64,000 nt of DNA from Elusimicrobia bacterium GWA2_61_42 (GCA_001799615.1 MGTU01000017.1:1-64000), one strand, 5' to 3'. Positions 34,604 through 43,059 are shown, numbered from the stretch's first letter. Notes: generated by a model from the sequence alone, not told the origin. Numbers and translations: made by a program.

Positions 34604-35686
34604 ATGTACCAGGGAAATTCAAAGACGGTCACCTATTCCATCATAGCCTCGGCGTCCTTCCACGCCCTGCTGTTCTTCCTTTATTTCTATTTCGTGCTGC
34701 TGCGCCCCGAGGCCCGCACCGTGGTGCTGAGCAACGTGGACCTGATAATGCAGGAAAAAGAGGCGCAGGTGAAGGCCCCCGAGAACAAAACGCTGAGCTT
34801 CCTGAAGATGGCCCTGCCGGTCATCCCCAAGATAGCCGCGCCGGAAGCGCCCCGGATGGCGCAGATAGACATTAAGACCCCGGACCGCCACCGCCCGGCG
34901 CTGGACCTGCCCAAGACTTTGAGCGAGCGCTCCGGCCGCGTGACCGCCGCCCAGAGGCTGGAGATGGACGCCAATCGCCGCGTGGACGGGGGGATAAAAG
35001 ACGCCGGCCTGGACATAAAGGCCGAACGCTCCGCCCAGGCCATGGCCCCGCGCATAGAGCTCGAGGAAGTGGGCTTTAAAAAAGCGCCCGAAATGCCCAA
35101 GGGTTTGAAATTCGAGGACGCCGGCCCCGCCGTGCGCCCGCAGACCATGCAGGAGCTGAACCTGGCCGTGGACAAAGCCCGCCGCTCGGCCAGCGGCCCG
35201 CAGGCTTTAAGCGAGCGCCAGGGTTCGGTGGCCTCGGCCCGCCAGGCCCCCGTCATCGCCGGCGCCACGCAGCGCCTCAGCGAGGCGCGCTCGGCCGGCG
35301 TGCAGCTGGCGGCCAGGCCGCAGCCCGTCATTTCGGCCGGCACGCTGTCCCAGCGCCACAACGAAACTTTGCGCGCCGCCGACGCGCCCTCCCAGCGCCT
35401 GGAGATCACCGGCCCCCTTTCAAGGCGCAAGGTGCTGAAGTATTACGCCCCGTCTTTCCCGGACTGGGCGCGCGACCGCGGTATCCTGGAAGCCGCCGTC
35501 TCCATAAAGTTCTTCGTGGACAATTCGGGCCGCGTGCTGGACAACGCTACCGTCGAGAAAACCTCCGGCTACGGCGCGCTGGACCGCCTGGCCGCCGACG
35601 CCATAAAGCGCTGGACCTTCGAGCCCATCACCGGCCCCGGCACCAAGCAGTGGGGCATCATCACTTTCAGGTTCTTGTCGGACTAG
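34604..35686 (+). CDS. TonB/TolA-like energy transducer
   Basis: The 360-residue product has one N-terminal membrane helix (about 12-32, SIIASASFHALLFFLYFYF with the His that TonB-type helices carry), a long Pro/Ala/Arg-rich periplasmic spacer (35-265) and a C-terminal TonB domain (about 270-360: GILEAAVSIKFFVDNSGRV, then LDRLAADAIKRWTFEPI). It would carry energy from the ExbB/ExbD complex to the outer membrane. The frame stays open far upstream of 34604, but that region is the ExbD gene in another frame and the ATG at 34604 starts the recognisable protein. Confidence 0.85.
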   Translation: MYQGNSKTVTYSIIASASFHALLFFLYFYFVLLRPEARTVVLSNVDLIMQEKEAQVKAPENKTLSFLKMALPVIPKIAAPEAPRMAQIDIKTPDRHRPALDLPKTLSERSGRVTAAQRLEMDANRRVDGGIKDAGLDIKAERSAQAMAPRIELEEVGFKKAPEMPKGLKFEDAGPAVRPQTMQELNLAVDKARRSASGPQALSERQGSVASARQAPVIAGATQRLSEARSAGVQLAARPQPVISAGTLSQRHNETLRAADAPSQRLEITGPLSRRKVLKYYAPSFPDWARDRGILEAAVSIKFFVDNSGRVLDNATVEKTSGYGALDRLAADAIKRWTFEPITGPGTKQWGIITFRFLSD

Positions 35687-35695
35687 GACAACTCT

Positions 35696-36625
35696 ATGCT
35701 TAAAATATTACCCGTACTTTTCTTCCTGGCGGCCCGCGCCGCGGCGCAGGAAACTTCCACCACCACCTTTAACGAGGTGCCGGAGGAAGTGGTGATCAGG
35801 TCCGAATCCTCCGAGGAACTGCGCACCAAAAAACCGCCGCTCAAGGTCAAGGCCGACAAGTTCGAAAGCATCGCCCCTTCGCTGGAAGCCGACAAGAAGC
35901 TTTTCCTTTTCGAATCCGCCGACTTCGTCAGCTTTTCGCGCAACCACCCCGAGAAGCTGCTGAGCGCGCGCGTGATAAAGCCCTGGCGCACCTCCTTCAG
36001 CGACCGCACGGTCATCACGCTGTACCCCCGGCGCAAGTTCGAGGAAGTGTTCAGCCGCGCCTATACGGACAAGACCGCCAAGGACCTGCAGTGGACGCTG
36101 TCCATCACCGACGAGGAAGGCAAGATCTTCCACAAGTATACGGGCAACGGCCTGCCGCCCGAGGTCATCAGCTGGAGCGGCGAGAACGACCAGCGCGAAT
36201 GGGTGCGCGCCGGCCACAGCTACGCCCCGGTCTATGTTTTTGTGGACGAATACGGCTCCCCCAAGACCATCATAGGCGAGCTGGTGAAATTCACGGCCAT
36301 AGTCTACCAGAAGGGCGGCAACCTCACCATCAGCCTGGACTCCGCCTCCCTGTTCGGCTCCAACAAGAGCGCGCGCGCAGTGGACAAGCAGAACGGCGAG
36401 CCCCTGCTGGCGGCCACCGCGGACCTGGTGAAGCGGCGCTATTACAACATGCCGCTGCGGGTGAAGGTTTACGCGCAGACCAAGGAGCTGGCCGACCTGC
36501 AGGCCGAGCTGGTCAAGAATTTCCTGAAGTCCGCGCTGATGTCCCCCGAGAACCTGCTGGCCTTCGAAGGCCTGGAAGACACCTACGCCCAGCAGCGCAC
36601 CGACATCATCCTGCTCAATAAATAG
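35696..36625 (+). CDS. Secreted FlgD-Ig/OmpA-like protein at the end of the Tol-like operon
   Basis: The 309-residue protein has a signal peptide (about 1-18, ending AAA). A central segment (WTLSITDEEGKIFHKYTG; SWSGENDQREWVRAGHSY; VYVFVDEYG) resembles FlgD-type Ig domains. The C-terminal 100 residues (SLDSASLFGSNKSA; LAATADLVKRRYYNMPLRVKVYA; FLKSALMSPE; QRTDIILLNK) look like a diverged OmpA/Pal-like fold. The usual NxxLSxxRA peptidoglycan motif is not seen. It begins nine bases after the TonB-like gene and occupies the position Pal has in tol-pal operons. Assignment is tentative. Confidence 0.5.
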   Translation: MLKILPVLFFLAARAAAQETSTTTFNEVPEEVVIRSESSEELRTKKPPLKVKADKFESIAPSLEADKKLFLFESADFVSFSRNHPEKLLSARVIKPWRTSFSDRTVITLYPRRKFEEVFSRAYTDKTAKDLQWTLSITDEEGKIFHKYTGNGLPPEVISWSGENDQREWVRAGHSYAPVYVFVDEYGSPKTIIGELVKFTAIVYQKGGNLTISLDSASLFGSNKSARAVDKQNGEPLLAATADLVKRRYYNMPLRVKVYAQTKELADLQAELVKNFLKSALMSPENLLAFEGLEDTYAQQRTDIILLNK

Positions 36626-36629
36626 GTCC

Positions 36630-36734
36630 GGAGGTTCAACCTCCAAACCAAAAAACCTGCCGAAAGTCATCTTCGGCAGGTTTTTGGCGTTAAACGGGTT
36701 TGGAGGTTCAACCTCCAACGGAGGTTGAACCTCC
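36630..36734. repeat. Three copies of a GGAGGTT-x-AACCTCC palindrome
   Basis: Copies at 36630-36644, 36702-36716 (centre C) and 36720-36734 (centre G). The 15-base words are perfect palindromes apart from the centre base, and the last two are separated by three bases. They surround a terminator hairpin between convergent genes. They resemble a REP family distinct from the GGGGACAGGCTAC one. Confidence 0.8.
36651..36685. terminator. Bidirectional terminator between convergent genes
   Basis: AAAAACCTGCCGAA (36651-36664) pairs with TTCGGCAGGTTTTT (36672-36685), with A and T runs on both sides. Confidence 0.9.
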
Positions 36735-36737
36735 GGG

Positions 36738-37784
36738 TCAGTTTTCCAGGATCAGGACGCGGTAGGGGGGGAAATAGTTGCGTTTGTTGCCGGGCAGCAG
36801 CTCCGCTATGGAGCGTTTTTCCTCAAAGAGCGGGCGCCAGCCCTTCAGGGCCTCCACGTCCACCGGCACATTGGCCAGGGCGGGGTTCAGCAAGATCATG
36901 TATTTATGCCCCCTGGCCTTGAAAACGGTGGCGGATAAAGCTCCAGGCAGGCCGGGCGGCGGTTCCACGGTCTTGCCTTTGGCCAGCAGCGGGCCCAGGC
37001 GGTTAACTTCGGCCGCCATCGCCTCGAACATGGCCCAGCGTTCCGGCGTTTCGGGCAGGGGCTTGTTGTCCTGGCTGGCGTATTTAAAATAAAAGATCCC
37101 GTTGGCCCCGCGCGCCAGCGCCAGGTAAGTCATAAACCTTATTTCCCAGGCGGCCGGGAAGCGCCCTATCCGCCGGGCCTTGCGCTGGGGGAATTCCATC
37201 CAGTCGAAAGCCTGCAGCACCGCCCACACCGGCTTGGCGGGGTTGGCGGCGTCCATGACCTTGGCGCCTTCTTTCAGCAGCGTCACCTGCTGGCCCACGG
37301 ATTCCAGCGGCAAATGCGGCACCGGGTACCAGTCCACCATCAGCGCGTCCGCCGCGCCGCCGTAGGTAAAGGCCGCAAGGCCGGCGCCCATCACAAAAGC
37401 CGTGCGCTGCCCGGGGGCCCAGTCCTTCACCCGCTTGTCCAGCGCCTGCAGGTCCGCCAGCGGCAGCCGCCGCACTTCGGGCTCGTCGTAAAGGTACCAG
37501 GCCAGCATAGGCCACTTGCGGGCCTGCTTGTCGAAAGCCGAGCCTATTACCCGGTCGGGCATGGCCACCATCTTAAGCCCGGCCTTGTCCGCCCCGGCGG
37601 CCAGCGCGGCCAGCGCTTCCGGCGCCTGCTCGTAGCTCTGGAAACAGTTGAACCCCGCTTTCTTTAAAACCGCCAGCTCGGCCGGCTTGGTTATGCCGTA
37701 CATGCAGACCGGGAAGAATTCGCCCGCCGCCAGCTGGCAGGGGGAGGCGGCGTAAAGGCTTAAGAGCAAAAAAGCGGTTTTCAT
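36738..37784 (-). CDS. Secreted glycoside-hydrolase-like TIM-barrel protein
   Basis: The 348-residue protein has a signal peptide (about 1-20). The rest reads as a beta/alpha barrel: FPVCMYGITKPAEL, AGFNCFQSYEQAP, WYLYDEPEVRRLP (acidic pair near 100), ADALMVDWYPVPH, KPVWAVLQAFDW and RGANGIFYFKY. This order, with an Asp/Glu at strand 4 and a Gln/Trp-rich later strand, resembles uncharacterised glycoside-hydrolase-like proteins. No CAZy family can be named from sight. It stands alone, convergent to the Tol-like operon, and has a -10 box placed for a leaderless mRNA. Confidence 0.55.
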   Translation of the reverse strand: MKTAFLLLSLYAASPCQLAAGEFFPVCMYGITKPAELAVLKKAGFNCFQSYEQAPEALAALAAGADKAGLKMVAMPDRVIGSAFDKQARKWPMLAWYLYDEPEVRRLPLADLQALDKRVKDWAPGQRTAFVMGAGLAAFTYGGAADALMVDWYPVPHLPLESVGQQVTLLKEGAKVMDAANPAKPVWAVLQAFDWMEFPQRKARRIGRFPAAWEIRFMTYLALARGANGIFYFKYASQDNKPLPETPERWAMFEAMAAEVNRLGPLLAKGKTVEPPPGLPGALSATVFKARGHKYMILLNPALANVPVDVEALKGWRPLFEEKRSIAELLPGNKRNYFPPYRVLILEN

Positions 37785-37790
37785 GAATAG

Positions 37791-37796
37791 ATTCTA
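37791..37796 (-). promoter_or_regulatory. -10 box giving a leaderless mRNA (hydrolase-like gene)
   Basis: On the minus strand this reads TAGAAT with its last base seven bases before the A of the ATG at 37784. Confidence 0.5.
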
Positions 37797-37850
37797 CCAA
37801 ATCGGGCGGAAAGGCTGTCCCGGCTAAATCACAAAAATCACAATAACGCC

Positions 37851-37880
37851 TTGACACCCGACGGCCATTCAAGGTAACAT
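37851..37880 (+). promoter_or_regulatory. Sigma70-type promoter for the FecR-like gene
   Basis: TTGACA (37851-37856) and TAACAT (37875-37880) with an 18-base spacer. The leader of about 28 bases carries GGAGG (37903-37907) before the ATG at 37915. Confidence 0.7.
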
Positions 37881-37914
37881 TAATAACGATATTAACCAGT
37901 ACCGGAGGCAGTGA

Positions 37915-38667
37915 ATGAAATTGTTACCCCTTATCGCCATAGCGGCCGTGACCGCTTTCAGCGTAAACGCTTTAGCGCAGGCCCCGGCTAACCCGGCCGT
38001 GCCCGCGGTGGCCCCGGCCGTTGCGGCCGTGCCCGCCAAAGGCATGAAGATCACCAAGATCTCCGGCGTAGTAAATGTGATGAAGAACGGCGTAATAGTG
38101 ATGACCCTTAAACCCGGCGACGCCATTCCCGTGATCACAGACAATAAAATGAGCTTTGCCGTAGTGAACGGCGCCATGGAGCTGGAAGTAGGCGGCAAAA
38201 CCATCAGCGCCGTTACCGGCTCCAACTTTACCGTCAGCACCACGGACGGCCAGGTTAACGTTGCCCTGGGCGCCGGCGCCCCGGTGGCCTTAAAGAGCGA
38301 ATCCGGCCATAACGTAGTGCTTACGCCCAACAGCGAAATTAAAATGACCACCACCAAGGGCAACGTGGAGATAGTGGTGGAGAAAGGCAATGCCGTAGTG
38401 AGCAACGCTTCCGGCGGCGAAACGCAGGCCGTCAAGGCCGGCGATACCATAAACATCCCCCTGCCTCCGCCCGCCCCGTCCGCCGGTACCCCGGCCCCGG
38501 GCGTTACCGTGGTGCCCGCGCCCGAAGACACCTCCGGCACGGAACCCATCGAGAACGGCGACCAGACCGTGGTGGTGATACCGCCCGCAACCGTTATTCC
38601 CACGCAGGAAGCGGCACAGGACGCGATAGTTACTGAAGTTCCCGCTGTAAGCGAATCAATGCCCTAA
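37915..38667 (+). CDS. Exported FecR-like beta-domain protein
   Basis: The 250-residue protein has a signal peptide (about 1-22), an Ala/Pro-rich spacer, then a FecR-like domain (about 43-180: MKITKISGVVNVMKNG, LKPGDAIPVITDN, GSNFTVSTTDGQVNV, QAVKAGDTINI). The C-terminus is Pro/Thr-rich and ends VSESMP, close to the VSESAPS end of the FecR protein at 42223. FecR domains sense or assemble envelope partners; no sigma factor or TonB receptor lies beside it. A barrel gene follows 27 bases later, so the two probably work together. Confidence 0.65.
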   Translation: MKLLPLIAIAAVTAFSVNALAQAPANPAVPAVAPAVAAVPAKGMKITKISGVVNVMKNGVIVMTLKPGDAIPVITDNKMSFAVVNGAMELEVGGKTISAVTGSNFTVSTTDGQVNVALGAGAPVALKSESGHNVVLTPNSEIKMTTTKGNVEIVVEKGNAVVSNASGGETQAVKAGDTINIPLPPPAPSAGTPAPGVTVVPAPEDTSGTEPIENGDQTVVVIPPATVIPTQEAAQDAIVTEVPAVSESMP

Positions 38668-38694
38668 AGCGGAAAGAATTTAAAGGAGAAACTA

Positions 38695-39858
38695 ATGAAG
38701 AATATTTTAACCGCAGCCCTTATACTCACCGCCGCCAACGCGGGCGCCATGCAGAACCTTAAGTACGGCGCCCTTGAAATAAACCCGCTGGTCTCCGTGC
38801 AGCAGAGCTACGACAGCAACATTTACCTTACCAAGGATCAGCGCAAATCGGCCAATATCAACCGCACCGGCCTGGGCGTGGGCCTGGTTACCAAAGTGGG
38901 TTCCCGCCTGGACCTGAAAGGCGCCTACACCATGGAGTTCCTCTCTTACTCCCGCGTGCCCTCCGTCAACAACGCCACGCACCACATGGCCAGCCTGGGC
39001 GTCGAAGCCCGCCTGCCCAAGAGCATCGCCGTAAAGCTGGAAGACAGCTACGCTCAGACCACCGACCAGGCCACCTCGGAACTGACCGCCCGCGCCCTGC
39101 GCGTGCAGAACACCGCCGCCCTGGACATAGAAGCCCCCATCCGCGGTAAATTCGGTTTCGGCCTCTCCGCCCAGCACACCTACCACAACTACCTGGCCGT
39201 CGCTAACAACACCCTGGACCGCCAGGAAACGCTGGTAGGCGGCGACGTCACCTACAAGCTGCAGCCCAAAACCAAGCTGTTCCTCGCTTACCGCTACGGC
39301 ACCCTGGCCTACAAAGAAGCCGCCGACGAAGCCGGCGACTCCACCTACAATAACGTGGACCTGGGTCTTACCGGCAACATAGCCCCCAAGCTGGTGGGCA
39401 CCGTGAAGGCCGGCATGCAGTACCGCAAATACGCCAACGACCTTGCCACCGCCGATAATAAAATAAATACCGGCGGCTACAGCGCCCAGCTGGTCTGGAA
39501 GCCCCTGCAGCTGACCGAGGTTATCTTCTACGGCAAGCGCGCCAACGTGGAATCTTCCTACGTCAACAGCCGCTTCTACACCGCCACCGTGGCGGACCTT
39601 GCCCTCAGCCGCCAGGTGCGCAAAATAAAGGCCGGCCTGGGTTTCAACTACGAGACCATCGCCTATCCCGAAAGGACCACCGCCGCCGGCCCCAAGCGCC
39701 TGGACACCAACACCAATGTGCGCGTTACCGCCGAGTACAACATCCAGAAATGGCTTAAGGCCGACGCCGGTTACACCTACAAGAACCGCGCCTCCAATGA
39801 GAACGCCTTCGAGTATTTCGACAATGTCTTCACGCTGGGCGTGAAAGCCCTGTTCTAA
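38695..39858 (+). CDS. Outer-membrane beta-barrel protein of the polysaccharide locus
   Basis: The 387-residue protein has a signal peptide (about 1-18) followed by alternating amphipathic strands throughout and a C-terminal Phe, the usual outer-membrane barrel ending (LGVKALF). Segments such as NPLVSVQQSYDSNIYLT at the start of the mature part match the barrel proteins often found in exopolysaccharide loci (BBP2-type), which may act as export pores. It shares a transcript with the FecR-like gene, has AAAGGAG before the ATG and is followed by a strong terminator. Confidence 0.7.
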   Translation: MKNILTAALILTAANAGAMQNLKYGALEINPLVSVQQSYDSNIYLTKDQRKSANINRTGLGVGLVTKVGSRLDLKGAYTMEFLSYSRVPSVNNATHHMASLGVEARLPKSIAVKLEDSYAQTTDQATSELTARALRVQNTAALDIEAPIRGKFGFGLSAQHTYHNYLAVANNTLDRQETLVGGDVTYKLQPKTKLFLAYRYGTLAYKEAADEAGDSTYNNVDLGLTGNIAPKLVGTVKAGMQYRKYANDLATADNKINTGGYSAQLVWKPLQLTEVIFYGKRANVESSYVNSRFYTATVADLALSRQVRKIKAGLGFNYETIAYPERTTAAGPKRLDTNTNVRVTAEYNIQKWLKADAGYTYKNRASNENAFEYFDNVFTLGVKALF

Positions 39859-39872
39859 CACCCCAGGCAAAT

Positions 39873-39906
39873 AAAAGGCCGCCGGCTTAAAACCGGCGGC
39901 CTTTTT
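39873..39906. terminator. Strong bidirectional terminator
   Basis: AAAAGGCCGCCGG (39873-39885) pairs with CCGGCGGCCTTTT (39893-39905) between the barrel gene and the convergent phosphatase gene. Confidence 0.9.
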
Positions 39907-39922
39907 ATTTATATACCTTTAA

Positions 39923-40351
39923 TTAATTACTGCGCGCGCCCTGCGCTGCCAAAGCCTTAACGGCCTGCTGTATCTTTGTCAGCACCGCCTGGTAAACCTC
40001 GTCGCTTTTGCGCATGGGGTCCTGCAGGTCCGCGCCCGTCAGCAGGCGGGTCTTGCGCATGCTCTGGGGGAACTTCTCCGCCAGGATCCCGGCGTGCGCG
40101 TCTTCCATCACCAGCACCAGGTCGGCCCAGTCTATGTCCGCTTCCGTAACCAGGGCGGGCTTGTGGGTCAGGTCCGTTACCCCGGCGCCCTTGAGGAATC
40201 TTTGTACCTGCGCGGGCATGCTGCAGTAGGGCTGCGCGCCTGTGCCGCGCGAGCGGGCCTCAAAGCCCGCCGCCGCGCCGTAAAGGTTAAGCAGTTTTTC
40301 GGCCGCCGGGCTGCGGCACATGTTGCCGGTACACACAAAAAGCACTTTCAT
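39923..40351 (-). CDS. Low-molecular-weight protein tyrosine phosphatase (Wzb type)
   Basis: The 142-residue protein has the active-site loop Cys7-T-G-N-M-C-Arg13-Ser14 at its N-terminus and the general acid Asp111 in LQDPMRKSDEVY. In capsule and O-antigen loci such enzymes remove phosphate from the Tyr-rich tail of the BY-kinase, here encoded at 43859. It is divergent from the O-antigen ligase-like gene, with mirror-image promoters in the gap. Confidence 0.92.
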   Translation of the reverse strand: MKVLFVCTGNMCRSPAAEKLLNLYGAAAGFEARSRGTGAQPYCSMPAQVQRFLKGAGVTDLTHKPALVTEADIDWADLVLVMEDAHAGILAEKFPQSMRKTRLLTGADLQDPMRKSDEVYQAVLTKIQQAVKALAAQGARSN

Positions 40352-40357
40352 GTGTAA

Positions 40358-40425
40358 ATTTTACCTTATTATCGGGGCGCCGCCCCGGCAGCGGGCCCAG
40401 CCTCAAGGGGGAAATAAGGTAAAAT
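40358..40425. promoter_or_regulatory. Mirror-image divergent promoters (phosphatase / ligase-like gene)
   Basis: ATTTTACCTTATT (40358-40370) and AATAAGGTAAAAT (40413-40425) are a perfect 13-bp inverted repeat. Each copy contains a TAAAAT -10 box. The left box is exactly 12-7 bases before the phosphatase ATG (leaderless); the right one starts transcription about four bases before the ATG at 40436. A GGGGCGCCGCCCC palindrome lies between. The shared bases upstream of each -10 suggest a common activator or an extended -10 site. Confidence 0.6.
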
Positions 40426-40435
40426 TATTTTATCG

Positions 40436-42163
40436 ATGGAGATCTTACTGCTGGGCTCTATAGTTTTCGCGCCGCTGGCTTTTGCGGCGGTGGAGCCTTG
40501 GGCTTTCGGCCCGCTTTACGGCGTTTTCTTCGGCCTGGCGGCCTATCTCTACGTAACCGGCCGTGCGCTTAACCCCAACCCGCTTTATAAGAACCTGCTG
40601 CCGGCCGTGCTGGCCGTGGCCGCCATCGGTTTGCTCCAGGGCATAACGGAAAACCCGGTAAACGCGCCCGCTTCTTTTATTTTTACCGTCTGGCGCCCGG
40701 CCACGCTTAACGCCGTGGTCACCTGGCTGTTCTACGCCGCGGTAATGTACTGCGTGCCGCAGATAATACAGACGCCCGCGCAGTTAAAGCGCCTGCTGTG
40801 GACCGTCTTCGCCATGGGCGTGCTGATAGCGCTTATCGGCATGTTACAGAAGACCGGCGAGAACCATATCATCTACGGCTTGCGCCGGGTACGGGGGGAT
40901 TCTTTCGGGCCCTTCGTAAACCGGGACCACGGCGCTTCTTTCCTGGCCATGGCCGCCATGGCCGGGCTGGGCTTATTCTTCTCGGGCTTCAGGGCCCTGG
41001 CGGCGCAGCAAAGCCATACGCGGTTCTTCGACCTGCTGGCCGTGCAGTTCCTTAAATTCGTGATGCTGTGCGCCGTAGTCTACGGCATTTACCGCACGGG
41101 TTCGCGCGGGGGGCTGCACTCTTTCGCCTTCGCGGCGGCCGTAACGGGTTTCATCGCCGCCGGCTTCCTTAAGACCAGGAAATTCAAGATTGCGGCTTTT
41201 ACCGGGCTGACCCTGCTGCTGGCCGGCTACGGTATCTTCGTGGCGCAGAACAAAAGGCTGCTGGGTCTCGACGGCGGCGCCTTCGACAGTTCCATCCGGA
41301 TGCGCTTTTCGATGTATAAAAGCAGTTTTGAAATGCTCAAGGATTTCCCGGCTTTCGGCGTGGGCCTGGGTGCGGTAGAACACGCCTTCCCGCTTTATAA
41401 GGGCCAGGACATGCCCCCGGAAAGACTTGTAAAACATATTCACAGCGACTGGCTGGAGCTTTTCCTCCAGGTGGGTTTTGCCGGCGGTCTTATCTACCTG
41501 GCCGGGCTGCTGGCCGCGCTGTATCGCTTCGCGCGCAGCTGGGCCGGCGGGCGCTCGTTCACCATAAAGGCGCTTTGCGGGGGGGCGCTGGGCGCGGCCG
41601 CGGCCGGCGCGGCGCATAACCTGGTGGAATTCGGCGGGCAGATGCCGGCCAACGCTTTATTGTTCTACGCCCTGCTGGGCGCGCTGGCCTCCAAGCCGGC
41701 CGTGGAGGGCCCGCCGCGCCACTCCGACGAGGACCAGGATCTCCCGGCGCCGATCCCCGCGCCGCGCCCGCGCGCCGCTGCGGCGGCGGCGCTGGCCGTA
41801 ATGCTGGCGGCCTGGGCTATCCCGCAGTACGCGGCCTGGCGCGCCGGCCAGCTGGCTAAAGACGCGCCTTTCGACCAGAAAATAAAATTCCATGCCGACG
41901 CCCTCAAATGGGCGCCAAGTCCGCAAACCGCCTTCCGCCTGGGCGGGGATTATTATAACCAGGCGCTCACGGATAAAGCGGCCGCCTGCCCGCTGTTCCT
42001 CAATTCCCAGCTGGCCATAGCGCCGTACCTGCGCCGCGCGCCGGCAAATTACAGCCTTAACCGGCTGGAAGAAAAACTGCGGTACCAGCTCTACCGCTGC
42101 TACAACCCCGCCCTGCCAAAGCCGGGCGCCGAAACCTTGCCGGCGGCGGGCAGCCGCCCCTGA
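40436..42163 (+). CDS. O-antigen ligase / polymerase family membrane protein
   Basis: The 575-residue protein has about ten membrane helices over residues 1-440 and the Wzy_C/O-antigen ligase features: a VNRDHGASFLAM segment after the fifth or sixth helix and a large periplasmic loop with Arg-rich GSRGG and an HIHSDWLELFLQVGFAGG motif (about 340). The C-terminal 120 residues are soluble. It could join O-antigen to lipid A core or polymerise an exopolysaccharide; a separate Wzy candidate is at 51401, so ligase is the better guess. It begins the operon-like run of polysaccharide genes. Confidence 0.75.
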   Translation: MEILLLGSIVFAPLAFAAVEPWAFGPLYGVFFGLAAYLYVTGRALNPNPLYKNLLPAVLAVAAIGLLQGITENPVNAPASFIFTVWRPATLNAVVTWLFYAAVMYCVPQIIQTPAQLKRLLWTVFAMGVLIALIGMLQKTGENHIIYGLRRVRGDSFGPFVNRDHGASFLAMAAMAGLGLFFSGFRALAAQQSHTRFFDLLAVQFLKFVMLCAVVYGIYRTGSRGGLHSFAFAAAVTGFIAAGFLKTRKFKIAAFTGLTLLLAGYGIFVAQNKRLLGLDGGAFDSSIRMRFSMYKSSFEMLKDFPAFGVGLGAVEHAFPLYKGQDMPPERLVKHIHSDWLELFLQVGFAGGLIYLAGLLAALYRFARSWAGGRSFTIKALCGGALGAAAAGAAHNLVEFGGQMPANALLFYALLGALASKPAVEGPPRHSDEDQDLPAPIPAPRPRAAAAAALAVMLAAWAIPQYAAWRAGQLAKDAPFDQKIKFHADALKWAPSPQTAFRLGGDYYNQALTDKAAACPLFLNSQLAIAPYLRRAPANYSLNRLEEKLRYQLYRCYNPALPKPGAETLPAAGSRP

Positions 42164-42222
42164 CGCTTGCCAATGCGCGGATTATTTTATAGCCTAGTGT
42201 TACCTTACAGAAAGGGGAAAAT

Positions 42223-43059
42223 ATGAAATACCTACTAAGTTTATGCCTGGCGGCGGCCTTTGTGGCCCCGGCCGCGGCGCAGGACGAGGCCTTCACCGGC
42301 AAGATCTTTACCGCTAAAGGCACGGTAGAATACCTTAAATCCGGCACCACAACCTGGGCCCTGGTAAAAGTGCCCCAGCTTATAGAGGCCGGGGACAAAA
42401 TAAAGACCGGCGCCAAAGCCAAAGCCGAACTTTACCTTAAGCACGGCTCCAAGATCCGCATAGGCGCGGATTCCACCTTTACGCTCAACAAGGTCAGCGC
42501 CGAGGAGAACTCGGTGGAAATGCTGGTGGGCAGGATGCAGGCCTGGATACGTAAGGCCGCCAACCGCAAATTCACGGTGCGCACCCCTTCCGCCGTCTGC
42601 GCCGTGCGCGGCACGGTGTTCGAGGTGGAAGTTGACCCCGCCGGCCAGACGGTGTGGAACCTGTTCTCCGGGGTCATCCAGGTTTCCGACGCCCAGAACA
42701 GAACCGTCACCCTGGCGCCCAACCAGCGCGTGGCTGTCACCCCTGAAAAAGGCGTGGACCAGCCCGCCCCGCTGCCGGCCGAAGTGAAGCAGCCGGAAGA
42801 ACCTAAAACTATCAAAGAAGAAAAGGCCGACATAAAGGCCGACCAGGCGGAGCAGAAGAAAGCCGCCGAGCAGGCCGCCGCCGCCGTGAAGGAAGAACCC
42901 GCGGCCGCGCCCGTAGAGGCCGTTAAAGAAGAACCCGTAGTTGAGGAAACCATCCCCGAGGTGGTAACCCCTCCTACCAGCGTTATAGAGACCAAGACGG
43001 TGGAGGAAGAGAAGGTTGTGGAAGAACCCCCGGTGGTCAGCGAATCCGCGCCCTCATAA
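42223..43059 (+). CDS. Exported FecR-domain protein with acidic/coiled tail
   Basis: The 278-residue protein has a signal peptide (1-20, ending AAA) and a typical FecR domain (about 28-170): GTVEYLKSGTT, IEAGDKIKTGAKAKAELYL, FTVRTPSAVCAVRGTVFEV and LAPNQRVAV. The last 100 residues are Glu/Lys/Ala/Val-rich and end VVSESAPS. Unlike sigma-regulating FecR, it is secreted whole and has no sigma factor gene beside it. AAAGGGG precedes the ATG. It sits between the ligase-like gene and the Wza-like gene, so a structural role in polysaccharide export is inferred. Confidence 0.75.
   Translation: MKYLLSLCLAAAFVAPAAAQDEAFTGKIFTAKGTVEYLKSGTTTWALVKVPQLIEAGDKIKTGAKAKAELYLKHGSKIRIGADSTFTLNKVSAEENSVEMLVGRMQAWIRKAANRKFTVRTPSAVCAVRGTVFEVEVDPAGQTVWNLFSGVIQVSDAQNRTVTLAPNQRVAVTPEKGVDQPAPLPAEVKQPEEPKTIKEEKADIKADQAEQKKAAEQAAAAVKEEPAAAPVEAVKEEPVVEETIPEVVTPPTSVIETKTVEEEKVVEEPPVVSESAPS

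Noticed and set aside
37915-38667. FecR-sigma factor signalling unit
   Set aside because: The FecR-like proteins have signal peptides and no adjacent sigma factor or TonB-dependent receptor gene.
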